Positions 48,301 to 56,763 of a DNA stretch of 64,000 nucleotides are shown one piece after another. The stretch covers positions 1-64,000 of the forward strand of contig JALHOJ010000008.1 in the NCBI GenBank assembly GCA_022843045.1, given 5' to 3'. This DNA is from Phycisphaerales bacterium (lineage in GTDB: Bacteria; Planctomycetota; Phycisphaerae; Phycisphaerales; UBA1924). Every line of letters starts with the position of its first letter. Position 1 is the stretch's first letter. Both the position numbers and the translations under genes were made by a program. The notes beneath the pieces are model-generated. The model saw only the letters and a program-made list of their open reading frames with translations, searched no databases and had not been told where the DNA came from.

Positions 48301-49956
48301 CCCAACCAGGATCCCAAGTTGATGGAGGTCGACCGGGCGGTGAGCGACTTTGGCGTCTCCATCAGCGCCGCGGGACTGGCCGAGGGCGGGGCTCGCAATG
48401 TCGTGAACGCCAACGCCGACACGCCCGACCGGTTCTATCAGAAGCGACTCGTCGAGGTGCTGCTGGGACAGAACAAGCTCGACGACGCCCAGGCCGAGGT
48501 CGACAAGCTGCCCAAGGGCACCGACGCCGACGTTGCGACCATGATCCTCCGCTCCGACGTCGCGCGTCGCAAGGGCGAATCGCGCGTCGCGCTTGACATC
48601 TTGAACGAAGCCGTCACCCGCTTCCCGCGCGAGTACACGCCCTTCATGCGCCGGGGCGAAGTGCTGATGCAGGACAAGTCGACGGTGGGCGACGCGATCC
48701 AGGACTTCTCGCGCGTGATCGAATTGCTGCCCGACAATTCACTGGGGTATCGCCTGAGGGCCCAGGCCCACGAGCGGGCGGGCGACGCCCGCAAGAGTGA
48801 GTCGGACGTCCGCGCCGCCATCCGCGTCGCACCCAACGACGAGACCATCATCTTCGGATTCATGAGCGATCTGTCGTCCAACGCCCGCGAAGAGGAGGCC
48901 GATCAGGTGGCGCGTGAAGTGCTCCAGGTTCGCCCTCGCGATCTTGGATTCATGATGCGCACCGCCGCGTTCTTCCGCTCGCGCGGGCGACTGGACCTCG
49001 CGGCCCGCTGGACTCGCGAGGCCTTCGCGATTGAGCAGACCGACCAGATCGCGATGACGTATCTGGCCAACCTGCTGGACGTTCCCAGGCCAGATCTGGC
49101 GGAAGCTCAGCGCGTCCTGACCGAGCTGGGCCCACGCGTCAAGGACAACCCCGTGTACATGATGTCCAGCGCGAAGATCGCGTACGCCCAGAACCGGGCT
49201 CCGGAAGCGCTGAAGACGGCCCAGGACACGATCCGGATGCTCAACCCGCAGAATCCGGTTGAGATGCAGAGCTGGTACGTCGACATGGCCCGGATGATCA
49301 CCGACGCCAACCAGCTGCGCACGGTGCTCAACAACTTCGCCAACCAGGGCATCGCGCCGGAGTGGATGGCATACTTCCGGGCGGGATCGTTCTTGAACGC
49401 CCCCGAAGGCCGGGCAGAAGGTCTTCGAATCCTCGATCAGTTGGCCACCTCGTCGAAGAACCCCGCGTTGCTCCGGCTGGTCCACAACCGTCGCGGCGAG
49501 GCGCGATACGGCGGGGGTGAGTACGAACTCGCCGCTCAGGCGTGGAAGGAAGGCATCACCCAGTTCCCCGAGGACTGGGGCATGGCCAACAACCTGGCGT
49601 ACACCTACACGAAGTTCCTGGGCAAGCACGAGGATGCCCTGCCGCTCGCGGAGGCCGCTTCCAAGGGCGTGCCCGATTCGCCCGACATCCTCGACACCCT
49701 GGGCGTGGTGTACCTGAATCTCAATCGCAACGAAGAGGCGGGAAAGACCCTCGAACGAGCAGGACAGTTGGCTCGTACGCCGGTTTCGACGCTCACCATC
49801 GCCGTGCACTACGTCGAGGCCCTGCGTCGCCTCAACAAGACCGAGGAAGCCCGCCAGTTCATGACCCGCATCCAGGAAGTGTTTGACCGTGAGAAAGGCC
49901 AGTTGCCGGAGGAAATTCGAGCCCAGTGGGACGCCCATCGCGACAGCTTGAAGTAA
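45397..49956 (+). CDS. Very large TPR-repeat protein (about 1519 aa), membrane-anchored
   Basis: N-terminal TM (FVIGLSAVLLVAVAGMAYTAYTL); many TPR motifs such as ALRLNPGNEQAQRGLTAL and AFREAIKMRPNDPQAIVDLISALL. Confidence 0.85.
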   Translation: MPSKVNTKFVIGLSAVLLVAVAGMAYTAYTLVSNSAADLMKAGDERAASGDMKDAVTLYSKAVNKEKTNSAYLRKWIEAMEKFTPENQLKYEKQFIEYTAAVRQLATVQPEEPANHQKFLNMQLTALRGTRYDDGSWTNFANEADAGLRAFEGKPAGEWEKLRRYRGIANARRYGASTSPDSKMREGAIADLQAAIKADPNDGESLLSLVEMYGADANRASVSRPEDANKLIAQIEQVIDGFLANSPDHPSALMAKVQFDLAKSRQGITPTTTQTQIDEVTKNFLDRNKPLLDRAVAKAKTMPMPLSDIVIRQIMMGENMLDGASRMARTEELIRIGLRAKPDSAMHMLMLAELAKQRNDYTLATEQLEKVTKLPDLPISQDGQMLFAQRNAALVQQALWSLRAWQLMPDGPDKTAAFDKAKDLRSRAASTVGADDARMLLVDAQHAFIANTPEEIQKAARLLEEYNRKTDRTDAEALLLTAQVAVQRNQPGLARDTLNRILQVQPGSITAILALAELERQFQNFDAAISFYQQALRLNPGNEQAQRGLTALQILDDPTKATDPIIAELARVNQLQERLRDQPGANQQILNELKPLGERFQFDPRVALPLAQAYMVNQQRDKAIETLEKAAAKAPDNQFLKDQLALIRVDDPIARQLLQIEGSRLEPVEKLLMKQQVYRQAGNQAKADEMLAEAVKTAPNDRRVIEGQFIDTIEKGDLASARPLAERAVRENLDGFNGDTYRARVLGVERKFAEAAAMLKGIVDRGGAQPEVHRLMGRMYALDNRPGEAATAFREAIKMRPNDPQAIVDLISALLAQDRAGEALSVARENRRYAENDVRFLKLWWGLEAQSGDRNLAIRQREQFAAMVPGDRENTIALIGLYVQASQFDKARELVDKARASKDDLEIAGMDAMLLWGTGKRDDAKKVFEAAIAKFNDPPTSRPEMMYAAFLRERGDMLAAVEAYNRARPNQDPKLMEVDRAVSDFGVSISAAGLAEGGARNVVNANADTPDRFYQKRLVEVLLGQNKLDDAQAEVDKLPKGTDADVATMILRSDVARRKGESRVALDILNEAVTRFPREYTPFMRRGEVLMQDKSTVGDAIQDFSRVIELLPDNSLGYRLRAQAHERAGDARKSESDVRAAIRVAPNDETIIFGFMSDLSSNAREEEADQVAREVLQVRPRDLGFMMRTAAFFRSRGRLDLAARWTREAFAIEQTDQIAMTYLANLLDVPRPDLAEAQRVLTELGPRVKDNPVYMMSSAKIAYAQNRAPEALKTAQDTIRMLNPQNPVEMQSWYVDMARMITDANQLRTVLNNFANQGIAPEWMAYFRAGSFLNAPEGRAEGLRILDQLATSSKNPALLRLVHNRRGEARYGGGEYELAAQAWKEGITQFPEDWGMANNLAYTYTKFLGKHEDALPLAEAASKGVPDSPDILDTLGVVYLNLNRNEEAGKTLERAGQLARTPVSTLTIAVHYVEALRRLNKTEEARQFMTRIQEVFDREKGQLPEEIRAQWDAHRDSLK

Positions 49957-50187
49957 GCGACGAACTCGGCTGTCATGTTGGATTCTCGTGGGAGAGGCTA
50001 TAGGACCGAAAAACCTGGAGGCGACCGGCGTTCCTACGCTTGCCGTCCTCTCGAATTGTTCGTATTCCGTTCGTAGTATGCACGACGGGCGCTTCCCGCT
50101 TCTGCCAACCCCCCAGTTGGTCGATGCAAGGGAACCGCGGGATCGGAACCCGTGGCGAGCAGCGCCCGCCCAAAGACCGGATCGACG

Positions 50188-52416
50188 ATGTCCACCCTTC
50201 CAGCCAACCCCGCGTCCCTTCCCGCCCGGCCAGCGTACACGGGTCCCACGCCCATGTCGGGCGGGGGCTCTGCATCCGCCGCGGGCGTGATCGACCCGGT
50301 CAAGCTGCTGCAGCGGTACAAGTGGATACTGCTGATCTCGTCGATCGTGGGCTTGGGCCTTGGCGTCGGTGCGCACTTTGTGTGGATGAAGGTGTACCCG
50401 TTCTATCGCCCCAAGGCGACGTTCTTGGTGCTGCCTCAGATCGGCGACGTGAGCGAACTCGCCGCCCCGCAGGCGAGCACGAACGAAGAAATGAACCGGT
50501 TCATGATGACCGAGGCACGCATCATGGTCAGTTCGACGATCCTTTCGCGTGTCGCGGAAGATCCTTCGCTCGCCCGCAACGCTCCGACGTGGTCCAGCCA
50601 GTTCCAGAAGACCGACCCCAACACGGGCACGCTGCGTTTTGACAGCATCACCGCGGCCCGCGAACTCGAGGAATACGTGGTCGCACGCCCGCTGGGCGGA
50701 ACGAACCTCCTGCAACTCCAATGCACGTACAAGAAGGCCGATGAAGCGACGGCGATTGTCCGCTTGATTCGCGAGAAGTACCAGACCCAGTTGCAGGACC
50801 GAACCCGCACGCGCCGTGAGGAAAGCACCTCCGCTCTTGAGTCAGGGATCGACTCGCTCAACCGCGATATCGCCGCCAAGGCCGCCCAGCGCGACAAGTT
50901 GATCCGCGACAGCGGCCTCGACAGCGGCACCGAAGCCAAGGGCGTCCGCGACATCAAGCTCGACGACATCAACGAGCGCCTCAACGAACTCAACACGACG
51001 GTGTCGAGCCTCACCGAACGGATGCGCGGCATGAACGAGCAGCGCAACGCCCCCGTGCCGGTCTTTGGCGACGAACTCGAGGACCAGGCCGACAAGGACC
51101 CCGTGATCATCGACTTGCGCAGCCGCCTCGAAAGCCTGCGCTCAATCGACAATGCCTACGCCGAACGCGGCTGGGGCCCGGACCACCCGCAGCGCAAGGC
51201 CCTTTCCGCCCAGATCGCCGGGAGTGAGACCAATCTGCAGACCACGCGCCGCCAGGTGCTCGAGCGCCTGTTCAACTCGCAGTATGAGCAGATCAAGCAA
51301 GGCTTGGAAAGTTCGCAGGCAAGCGTCATCAGCCTCAAGACCGAGCAAGAGCAGCTCCAGAAGCAGATCGTGGACCTGAACCAGGTCCGCAATCAGGTCC
51401 GCGACCTTGAGAACGACATCGAAGCCCTGACCGAGGAGCGGGCGGGCAGCCAGTCGGTGCTCAACAACGTCAACCAACTCCTGAGCATCGACACCGCCAG
51501 CCGCATCCAGTTGCAAGAACCCGAGCGCGTCCCCAGCGAAGCGGAGTTCCCCAAGCTCACCATGCTCGCGCCCCTGGGCGCGCTGCTGCTGACCGCACTC
51601 GCCGCAGGCCTGATCGTCGTGCGTGAGTTGGTCGACCAGCGCATCAAGGGCCCCAGCGACGTGGGCCTCATTCCGCGGACCCGCCTGCTGGGCTTCGTGC
51701 CCGATGCGGGCGAGGATCCCGCGGGCCAGGGCGCGCCCGAGACCGCCTTCCGAGATCGCGGCAAGGGCGTGGTTGCCGAGTCCTTCCGTCAGTTGCGAGG
51801 CACGCTCGCAAAGCGGCTGGGCGTGGTCGACCATCGCTGCATCCTGGTGATGAGCAGCATGCCCGGTGCGGGCGCGACGACCGTTGTCAGCAACATGGCC
51901 CTCGCCTACGCCACCAGCGACCGCAAGGTCCTGATCATCGATGCCAACCTCCGTCGACCTGGCCAGCACAAGGTCATGGGGTTGCAAGAAGCCCCGGGCC
52001 TGTCTGATGTGCTCGCCCAGCGGCGCACGTTTGAAGACGTCGTGCAGGCTACCAGCACGCCCAATCTTGATCTGCTCTCCGCAGGCACCAAGGACCTGCG
52101 CCAGTACGAACGCCTCTCGACCCAGGGCATGACCGACCTGCTCAGCAAGGCCCGCCAGGCCTACGACATCGTGCTCGTCGACTGCGCCCCCGCAGTCGTC
52201 GGCGGCGATGGTCTGGCCCTCGCCCAGCGCTGCGATGCGAGCATCCTGGTCGTCCGCGCCATGGCCGACAAGCGCGGCATGGTCGCCCGCGTCAAGAACG
52301 AACTGGCCGACTGCCCCGCCGAGTTCCTGGGCGTGGTCGTCAACGCCGTGAAGGCCAGCGCGGGCGGGTACATGAAGAGCAACATCAAGGCGGCGAGCGA
52401 GTACTCTGAGGGTTGA
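50188..52416 (+). CDS. Wzz/GNVR chain-length determinant fused to degenerate BY-kinase-like ATPase domain
   Basis: N-terminal Wzz-type TM, long coiled coil, second TM (LTMLAPLGALLLTALAAGLIVV), then ESFRQLRGTLAKRL...CILVMSSMPGAGATTVVSNMALAYATSDRKVLIIDANLRRPGQHKVMGL. Confidence 0.88.
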   Translation: MSTLPANPASLPARPAYTGPTPMSGGGSASAAGVIDPVKLLQRYKWILLISSIVGLGLGVGAHFVWMKVYPFYRPKATFLVLPQIGDVSELAAPQASTNEEMNRFMMTEARIMVSSTILSRVAEDPSLARNAPTWSSQFQKTDPNTGTLRFDSITAARELEEYVVARPLGGTNLLQLQCTYKKADEATAIVRLIREKYQTQLQDRTRTRREESTSALESGIDSLNRDIAAKAAQRDKLIRDSGLDSGTEAKGVRDIKLDDINERLNELNTTVSSLTERMRGMNEQRNAPVPVFGDELEDQADKDPVIIDLRSRLESLRSIDNAYAERGWGPDHPQRKALSAQIAGSETNLQTTRRQVLERLFNSQYEQIKQGLESSQASVISLKTEQEQLQKQIVDLNQVRNQVRDLENDIEALTEERAGSQSVLNNVNQLLSIDTASRIQLQEPERVPSEAEFPKLTMLAPLGALLLTALAAGLIVVRELVDQRIKGPSDVGLIPRTRLLGFVPDAGEDPAGQGAPETAFRDRGKGVVAESFRQLRGTLAKRLGVVDHRCILVMSSMPGAGATTVVSNMALAYATSDRKVLIIDANLRRPGQHKVMGLQEAPGLSDVLAQRRTFEDVVQATSTPNLDLLSAGTKDLRQYERLSTQGMTDLLSKARQAYDIVLVDCAPAVVGGDGLALAQRCDASILVVRAMADKRGMVARVKNELADCPAEFLGVVVNAVKASAGGYMKSNIKAASEYSEG

Positions 52417-52424
52417 GCACGGGC

Positions 52425-52518
52425 GATGATGGGATGATGCGATGGGCAGACGATGTGAAGGCATCGATGCCGCATCGACCTCTTTCTCATCATCCCGTCA
52501 TCGCAACATCCCATCATC
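52425..52518. repeat. Element H: GATGATGGGATG word palindrome
   Basis: 52425-52444 gatgatgggatgatgcgatg versus reverse complement of 52499-52518 gatgatgggatgttgcgatg; 1 mismatch in 20, with additional catcatcccgt words. Confidence 0.85.
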
Positions 52519-52533
52519 TCTTCGTTGCCTCCC

Positions 52534-53538
52534 ATGTCATCTGCCTCGCCCCAAGCCGCACCAGCACGCCACGTCCTGATTACGGGCGGCGCGGGGTTCA
52601 TTGGCGGACATCTCGCGAACCTGTTGCTGGCCCGGGGCGATCATCTGACCATCGTCGACAATCTCTCGACGGGCCGGCGTGAGAACGTGCCGGTGCATGA
52701 GCGCGTGGTGTTTCATCACCAACGAGTTTCGGAAGCAGTGGGAGGGGTGCTGCAGGGCTCGAAGTTTGATCAGATCTATCACCTCGCGGCCTCGGTGGGC
52801 GTGAAACTCGTCGTGGACGATCCCGCCGGGTGCATCGAGAACAACGTGCACGAGACCAGCGCACTGCTGCGTTTCGCGCGTGAGGCGGGCGGGTCGCCCC
52901 AGGGTTGCCCGACGCTGCTCGCGAGCACATCCGAGGTTTATGGCAAGGCCGACAAGAGCCCTTTCCACGAGGATGACGACGTGGTGTACGGACCCACGAC
53001 CGTCTTCCGATGGGCTTACGCCCAAAGCAAGGCCATCGATGAATATCTGGGCATGGCGATGCACCGCCAACACGGCTTTCCGGTCGTGATCGCGCGGTTC
53101 TTCAACACCGTCGGCCCGCGCCAGGTGGGCGACTACGGCATGGTGCTGCCGAGGTTCGTCGCGGCGGCGCTCAAGGGCGATTCGCTCCGCGTCTTTGGCG
53201 ATGGACTGCAAACGCGTTGCTTCTGCGACGTTCGTGATGTGGTTGGCGTGCTGCCGAGGATGCTGGCTACTCCCCAATGCACGGGGCGGGTCTTCAACGT
53301 GGGCACGGATCGGGTGATCAGCATGCTCGATCTTGCGAAGTTGGTCATCAAGACCTTGCGAAGTTCCAGCAGCATCGAGATGGTCCCATATGATCGCGCC
53401 TTCAGCACAGGCTTCGAGGACCTCCGCCAGAGGCGGCCCGACATCACCCGCCTTCGCGAGGCCGTCGGGTTTGAGGCAACCATTCCCCTGGAACGGACGA
53501 TTGAGGATGTGGCCGCCAGTCTGCGTGGCGGGCGGTAG
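52534..53538 (+). CDS. NAD-dependent nucleotide-sugar epimerase/dehydratase
   Basis: RHVLITGGAGFIGGHLANLLLARGDHLTIVDNLSTGRREN, WAYAQSKAIDEYLG, FNTVGPRQVGDYGMVLPRFV. Confidence 0.9.
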   Translation: MSSASPQAAPARHVLITGGAGFIGGHLANLLLARGDHLTIVDNLSTGRRENVPVHERVVFHHQRVSEAVGGVLQGSKFDQIYHLAASVGVKLVVDDPAGCIENNVHETSALLRFAREAGGSPQGCPTLLASTSEVYGKADKSPFHEDDDVVYGPTTVFRWAYAQSKAIDEYLGMAMHRQHGFPVVIARFFNTVGPRQVGDYGMVLPRFVAAALKGDSLRVFGDGLQTRCFCDVRDVVGVLPRMLATPQCTGRVFNVGTDRVISMLDLAKLVIKTLRSSSSIEMVPYDRAFSTGFEDLRQRRPDITRLREAVGFEATIPLERTIEDVAASLRGGR

Positions 53539-53582
53539 AGTGCGGTCGGGGGAACGAGTAACGGGGTTCTGGACGACGAGAG

Positions 53583-54992
53583 ATGCTGGGCAGCGCGAAC
53601 ATGTTGATGGCCGCCGCCTCGTTGGCCGTTGCCGACCCGGCTGTCGCCGCGGCCGAAGGGCCGACGGTCGCGAGCGCGAGCATCGCGGATCGCCTTTCGG
53701 TGTTTGAGGGCTATGTGCCCGTCTTCATCGTGTCGTTCCTCGTCACCCTCGCGATGACACCCGTGATGCGGCGACTGGCGATCTGGCAGGGTGTGATCGA
53801 CCGGCCCAGCGACCCTCGCAAGATCCACCGCATTCCGGTCGCGTATCTGGGCGGGGTTGCGGTCTTCCTCGGGATCATCGCGGGCATCTTCTTCAGCCTG
53901 CTGGCCAGTCGTTTCCAGTGGATGGAGTTTCACAAGTCCGAGCACCTCGTCGACGGCCTCGTGCACATGCCCGTGCCATGGTCCGTCTTGCTGGGCATGC
54001 TGGTCATCACGCTCGTGGGCGTCATCGACGACATGAAGGGCATCTCGCCCCGCGTCAAGATCGGCGGTCAGTTGTTCGCCGCGGCGTGCCTCGCGTTTGA
54101 AGCGGTGGGGGTGCGGCTTGCGGAGGGCATCATCCTGCCTATCGCCCGCAGCGCGAACATACCGCTGATGGAGGTGCAGATCAGCGGTCAGATGATCGAG
54201 ACCGTCGGCTTTGTGATTCCCGGCACCGGCATTCCCATCGACATCGTGTACTGGGCGGGCACAGCCATCATCGGGCTGTCCGTCGTGGCTTTGTGCAACG
54301 CCGCGAACCTGATCGATGGGCTGGACGGATTGCTGAGCGGCACGACCGTCTTCAGCGCGGGCGGGATTCTGATCATCGCTCTGGGCATGGCGGTGGCCGA
54401 TGATGGGCCGCTGGACAGCCAGCGGTTGGTGCTGTGCCTCGCGCTCATCGGCGCGCTGATGGGCTTCCTGCCCCATAACTTCAACCCGGCCACGATCTTC
54501 CTCGGAGACGCTGGCTCGCTCCTCATCGGCTTTGTGATGTGCGTGCTGATTCTGTCCCTGGGCCAGACCGGCAAGACGCACCTCGTCGCGGCGGGCCTGA
54601 TCGCGTTCCTGCTGCCCATCCTCGACACGGCGTTGGCGATCGTCCGACGAAAGATGGAAGGCAAGCCGATTTCCGCCGCCGACGACCAGCACCTGCACCA
54701 CCTGCTCAAGCGTGCGTTGGGAGTGAAGCGGGCCGTGCTGGTGCTCTATGCAATCGCCGCGAGCTTTGCGTTCCTTGCCGCGTTCTTGACATTGGGCCGG
54801 GCCCGGCTGGTCTACCTGCTGGCGACCGTGCTGGTGGCGTACATCGGCGTCACGGCGATTAAGATCGCCCGCCGCAAGTTCATCGAGCAGCAGATGCTGC
54901 TGAAGGAAGCCGGCCTCGCCCCCAGCGTGCCCCAGCCCGCCGAGCCGCCCGCTGCCCAGGCCAGCGAGCACCCGGCGGCGGCGAAGCAATAA
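53583..54992 (+). CDS. Undecaprenyl-phosphate GlcNAc-1-phosphate transferase (WecA/TagO/MraY family)
   Basis: DRPSDPRKIHRIPVAYLGGVAVFLG, ALCNAANLIDGLDGLLSGTT, LGDAGSLLIGFVM, ADDQHLHHLLKRALG. Confidence 0.92.
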   Translation: MLGSANMLMAAASLAVADPAVAAAEGPTVASASIADRLSVFEGYVPVFIVSFLVTLAMTPVMRRLAIWQGVIDRPSDPRKIHRIPVAYLGGVAVFLGIIAGIFFSLLASRFQWMEFHKSEHLVDGLVHMPVPWSVLLGMLVITLVGVIDDMKGISPRVKIGGQLFAAACLAFEAVGVRLAEGIILPIARSANIPLMEVQISGQMIETVGFVIPGTGIPIDIVYWAGTAIIGLSVVALCNAANLIDGLDGLLSGTTVFSAGGILIIALGMAVADDGPLDSQRLVLCLALIGALMGFLPHNFNPATIFLGDAGSLLIGFVMCVLILSLGQTGKTHLVAAGLIAFLLPILDTALAIVRRKMEGKPISAADDQHLHHLLKRALGVKRAVLVLYAIAASFAFLAAFLTLGRARLVYLLATVLVAYIGVTAIKIARRKFIEQQMLLKEAGLAPSVPQPAEPPAAQASEHPAAAKQ

Positions 54993-55002
54993 GAAGGCCT
55001 TG

Positions 55003-55034
55003 GGGACTGGGCATCGGGCACGGGGGACGGGCAA
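55003..55034. repeat. Element I: single word array ggactgggcatcgggcacgggggacgggc
   Basis: Same words as valS elements D and E, in the gap between the WecA-like gene and the ParA-like gene. Confidence 0.55.
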
Positions 55035-55127
55035 ACGACCGGCCGCTTCGAATTGAACGGAGCTTTGAAGGTCTTTCCGGGGCTCAAACGTTCGCTTGCT
55101 CGCTTCTTCCTCCCCCTATCCTCCCCC

Positions 55128-56021
55128 ATGGCGGACAAGACTCCAACGCCGCGCTCCAAGCGCGTGATTGCGTTCATGAACCAGAAGGGCGGGGTTGGCA
55201 AGACCACGACAACGGTGAACCTCGCCGGCGCGCTCGCCGCAGCTGGTCGTAACACGCTGCTGATCGACTTGGACCCCCAGGCCCACGCGACTTTGCACGT
55301 GGGCGTTGATCCCAACACCATCGAGCGATCGGTGTATGACGTGCTGCTGGATCCAGCCCTCGATCCGCGTGCGGCGATCGTCAAAGTCCGCGACAATCTC
55401 TCGATCTTGCCCGCTCAGACCGACCTCGCCGCCGCCGAGGGCGAATTGACACCCGTCGCCGACCGTCAGAAGCGCCTCGAAGCCGCGCTCGCGAAGCTGC
55501 CCGAGTATGAGTTCGTGCTGATCGACTGCCCGCCCAGCCTGGGCCTTCTCACGCTCAATGGCCTCGCCGCGGCTCGCGAAGTGATCATCCCGATGCAGGC
55601 CCACTTCCTCGCGCTGCAGGGCGTGAGCAAACTGCTGGAGACCATCGCGATGATGAGCCAGGCGGTGAACCCGCGTTTGCGAGTCACGGGCGTGGTCCTG
55701 TGCATGCACGATGGCAACCTGATGCATAGCAAGGAAGTTGTCGCCGATCTCGAGGGCTTCTTCGACTCTGCCCGCGAGCAGCAGACGCCTTGGCGTTTCG
55801 CCCGCGTGCTGCGACCGGCGATCCGCCGCAACATCAAGCTTGCCGAGTGCCCGAGCTTTGGTCAGACCATCTTCGAGTACGCTCCCAACGCCCCGGGCGC
55901 AGCCGACTACCGCGAACTCGCGAGTGGCTTGCTTGCGGAGTGGGACGCGATGCTGAGCCGGGCCGATGCGGGCGCGCCCGAGGTCGTCGTGCCGCCCACC
56001 AAGGTTGCCGCGAGCGCTTGA
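55128..56021 (+). CDS. ParA/Soj-family AAA ATPase
   Basis: KRVIAFMNQKGGVGKTTTTVNLAGALAAAGRNTLLIDLDPQAHATLHVGVDP (deviant Walker A KGGVGKTT). Confidence 0.93.
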   Translation: MADKTPTPRSKRVIAFMNQKGGVGKTTTTVNLAGALAAAGRNTLLIDLDPQAHATLHVGVDPNTIERSVYDVLLDPALDPRAAIVKVRDNLSILPAQTDLAAAEGELTPVADRQKRLEAALAKLPEYEFVLIDCPPSLGLLTLNGLAAAREVIIPMQAHFLALQGVSKLLETIAMMSQAVNPRLRVTGVVLCMHDGNLMHSKEVVADLEGFFDSAREQQTPWRFARVLRPAIRRNIKLAECPSFGQTIFEYAPNAPGAADYRELASGLLAEWDAMLSRADAGAPEVVVPPTKVAASA

Positions 56022-56226
56022 CCCGAATCAAAACGGCTCTCGCCTCATCGAAAGCCGGGCCTGAGGCTGTGCAAGCGTCCCGGTGGTCCACCCGCAACCC
56101 CGTAGCGTGCTGTCGCAGACGCCCGTTCATGCCGTTTCCGCCGCCTGGCGCGTCTGTATGAATCATGCAAACCGCAAGCGGCGAGCCGAACCCGTGTCGC
56201 GTGACGCGAGTATGGTGGGCCACCCG

Positions 56227-56754
56227 ATGACTTCTCGTGTGACGTCCATGCCCGCCGATCCTGTGCTTGAGCTTGATTCGACTGCGGATCTGAGCGCCGC
56301 GCCGCCCGTTGCCGCGCGGTGGTACGAGCGTCGGTTGCTGGGCGCTCGCGTGGCGGTCTGGATCTTCCTGGGCTTTGCGGTGTTGCTCTTCACGGGCACG
56401 CACTGGCCGCAGCTGCGCATCCAGGGCCCGATCCCGCGTCCTGATCTGTGGATTCACTTCGCCGCGTTCGCGACGTGGACGTTCCTGTGCGGCTGCTGCG
56501 CCTTCTTCGGGCCCCGCTGGAGCAGGGCCAACATCGGCACAACCTGCCTCGTCGCGTTGCTTTACGCTGCACTTGATGAGGGCTTGCAACTGATCCCGCA
56601 ACTGGGTCGCACCGCAGCGTTTGACGACTACGGCGCAAACGCGATCGGCGTGGCGATCGGGTGCCTCGCGTTGTACTCGATTCGGACGTGGAAGATCAGG
56701 CGGGGCGTGATTCCCCGGATCGAGCCCGCCGAAGCGGCTGCGCGCACGCAATAA
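56227..56754 (+). CDS. VanZ-like family protein
   Basis: DLWIHFAAFATWTFLCGCC...ALLYAALDEGLQLIPQLGRTAAFDDYGANAIGVAIGCLAL; the start codon is uncertain. Confidence 0.7.
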   Translation: MTSRVTSMPADPVLELDSTADLSAAPPVAARWYERRLLGARVAVWIFLGFAVLLFTGTHWPQLRIQGPIPRPDLWIHFAAFATWTFLCGCCAFFGPRWSRANIGTTCLVALLYAALDEGLQLIPQLGRTAAFDDYGANAIGVAIGCLALYSIRTWKIRRGVIPRIEPAEAAARTQ

Positions 56755-56763
56755 TCGGTTCAC

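Noticed and set aside
49957-50187. Possible riboswitch in the 230-nt leader of the Wzz-like gene
   Set aside because: No recognizable conserved core (for example GEMM or preQ1) could be identified by eye.
48739-50721. 660-aa ORF on the minus strand
   Set aside because: Antisense to the TPR and Wzz-like genes; no recognizable domain.
53133-55034. 633-aa ORF on the minus strand
   Set aside because: Antisense to the epimerase and WecA/TagO-like genes; H/Q/R/D-rich shadow composition.
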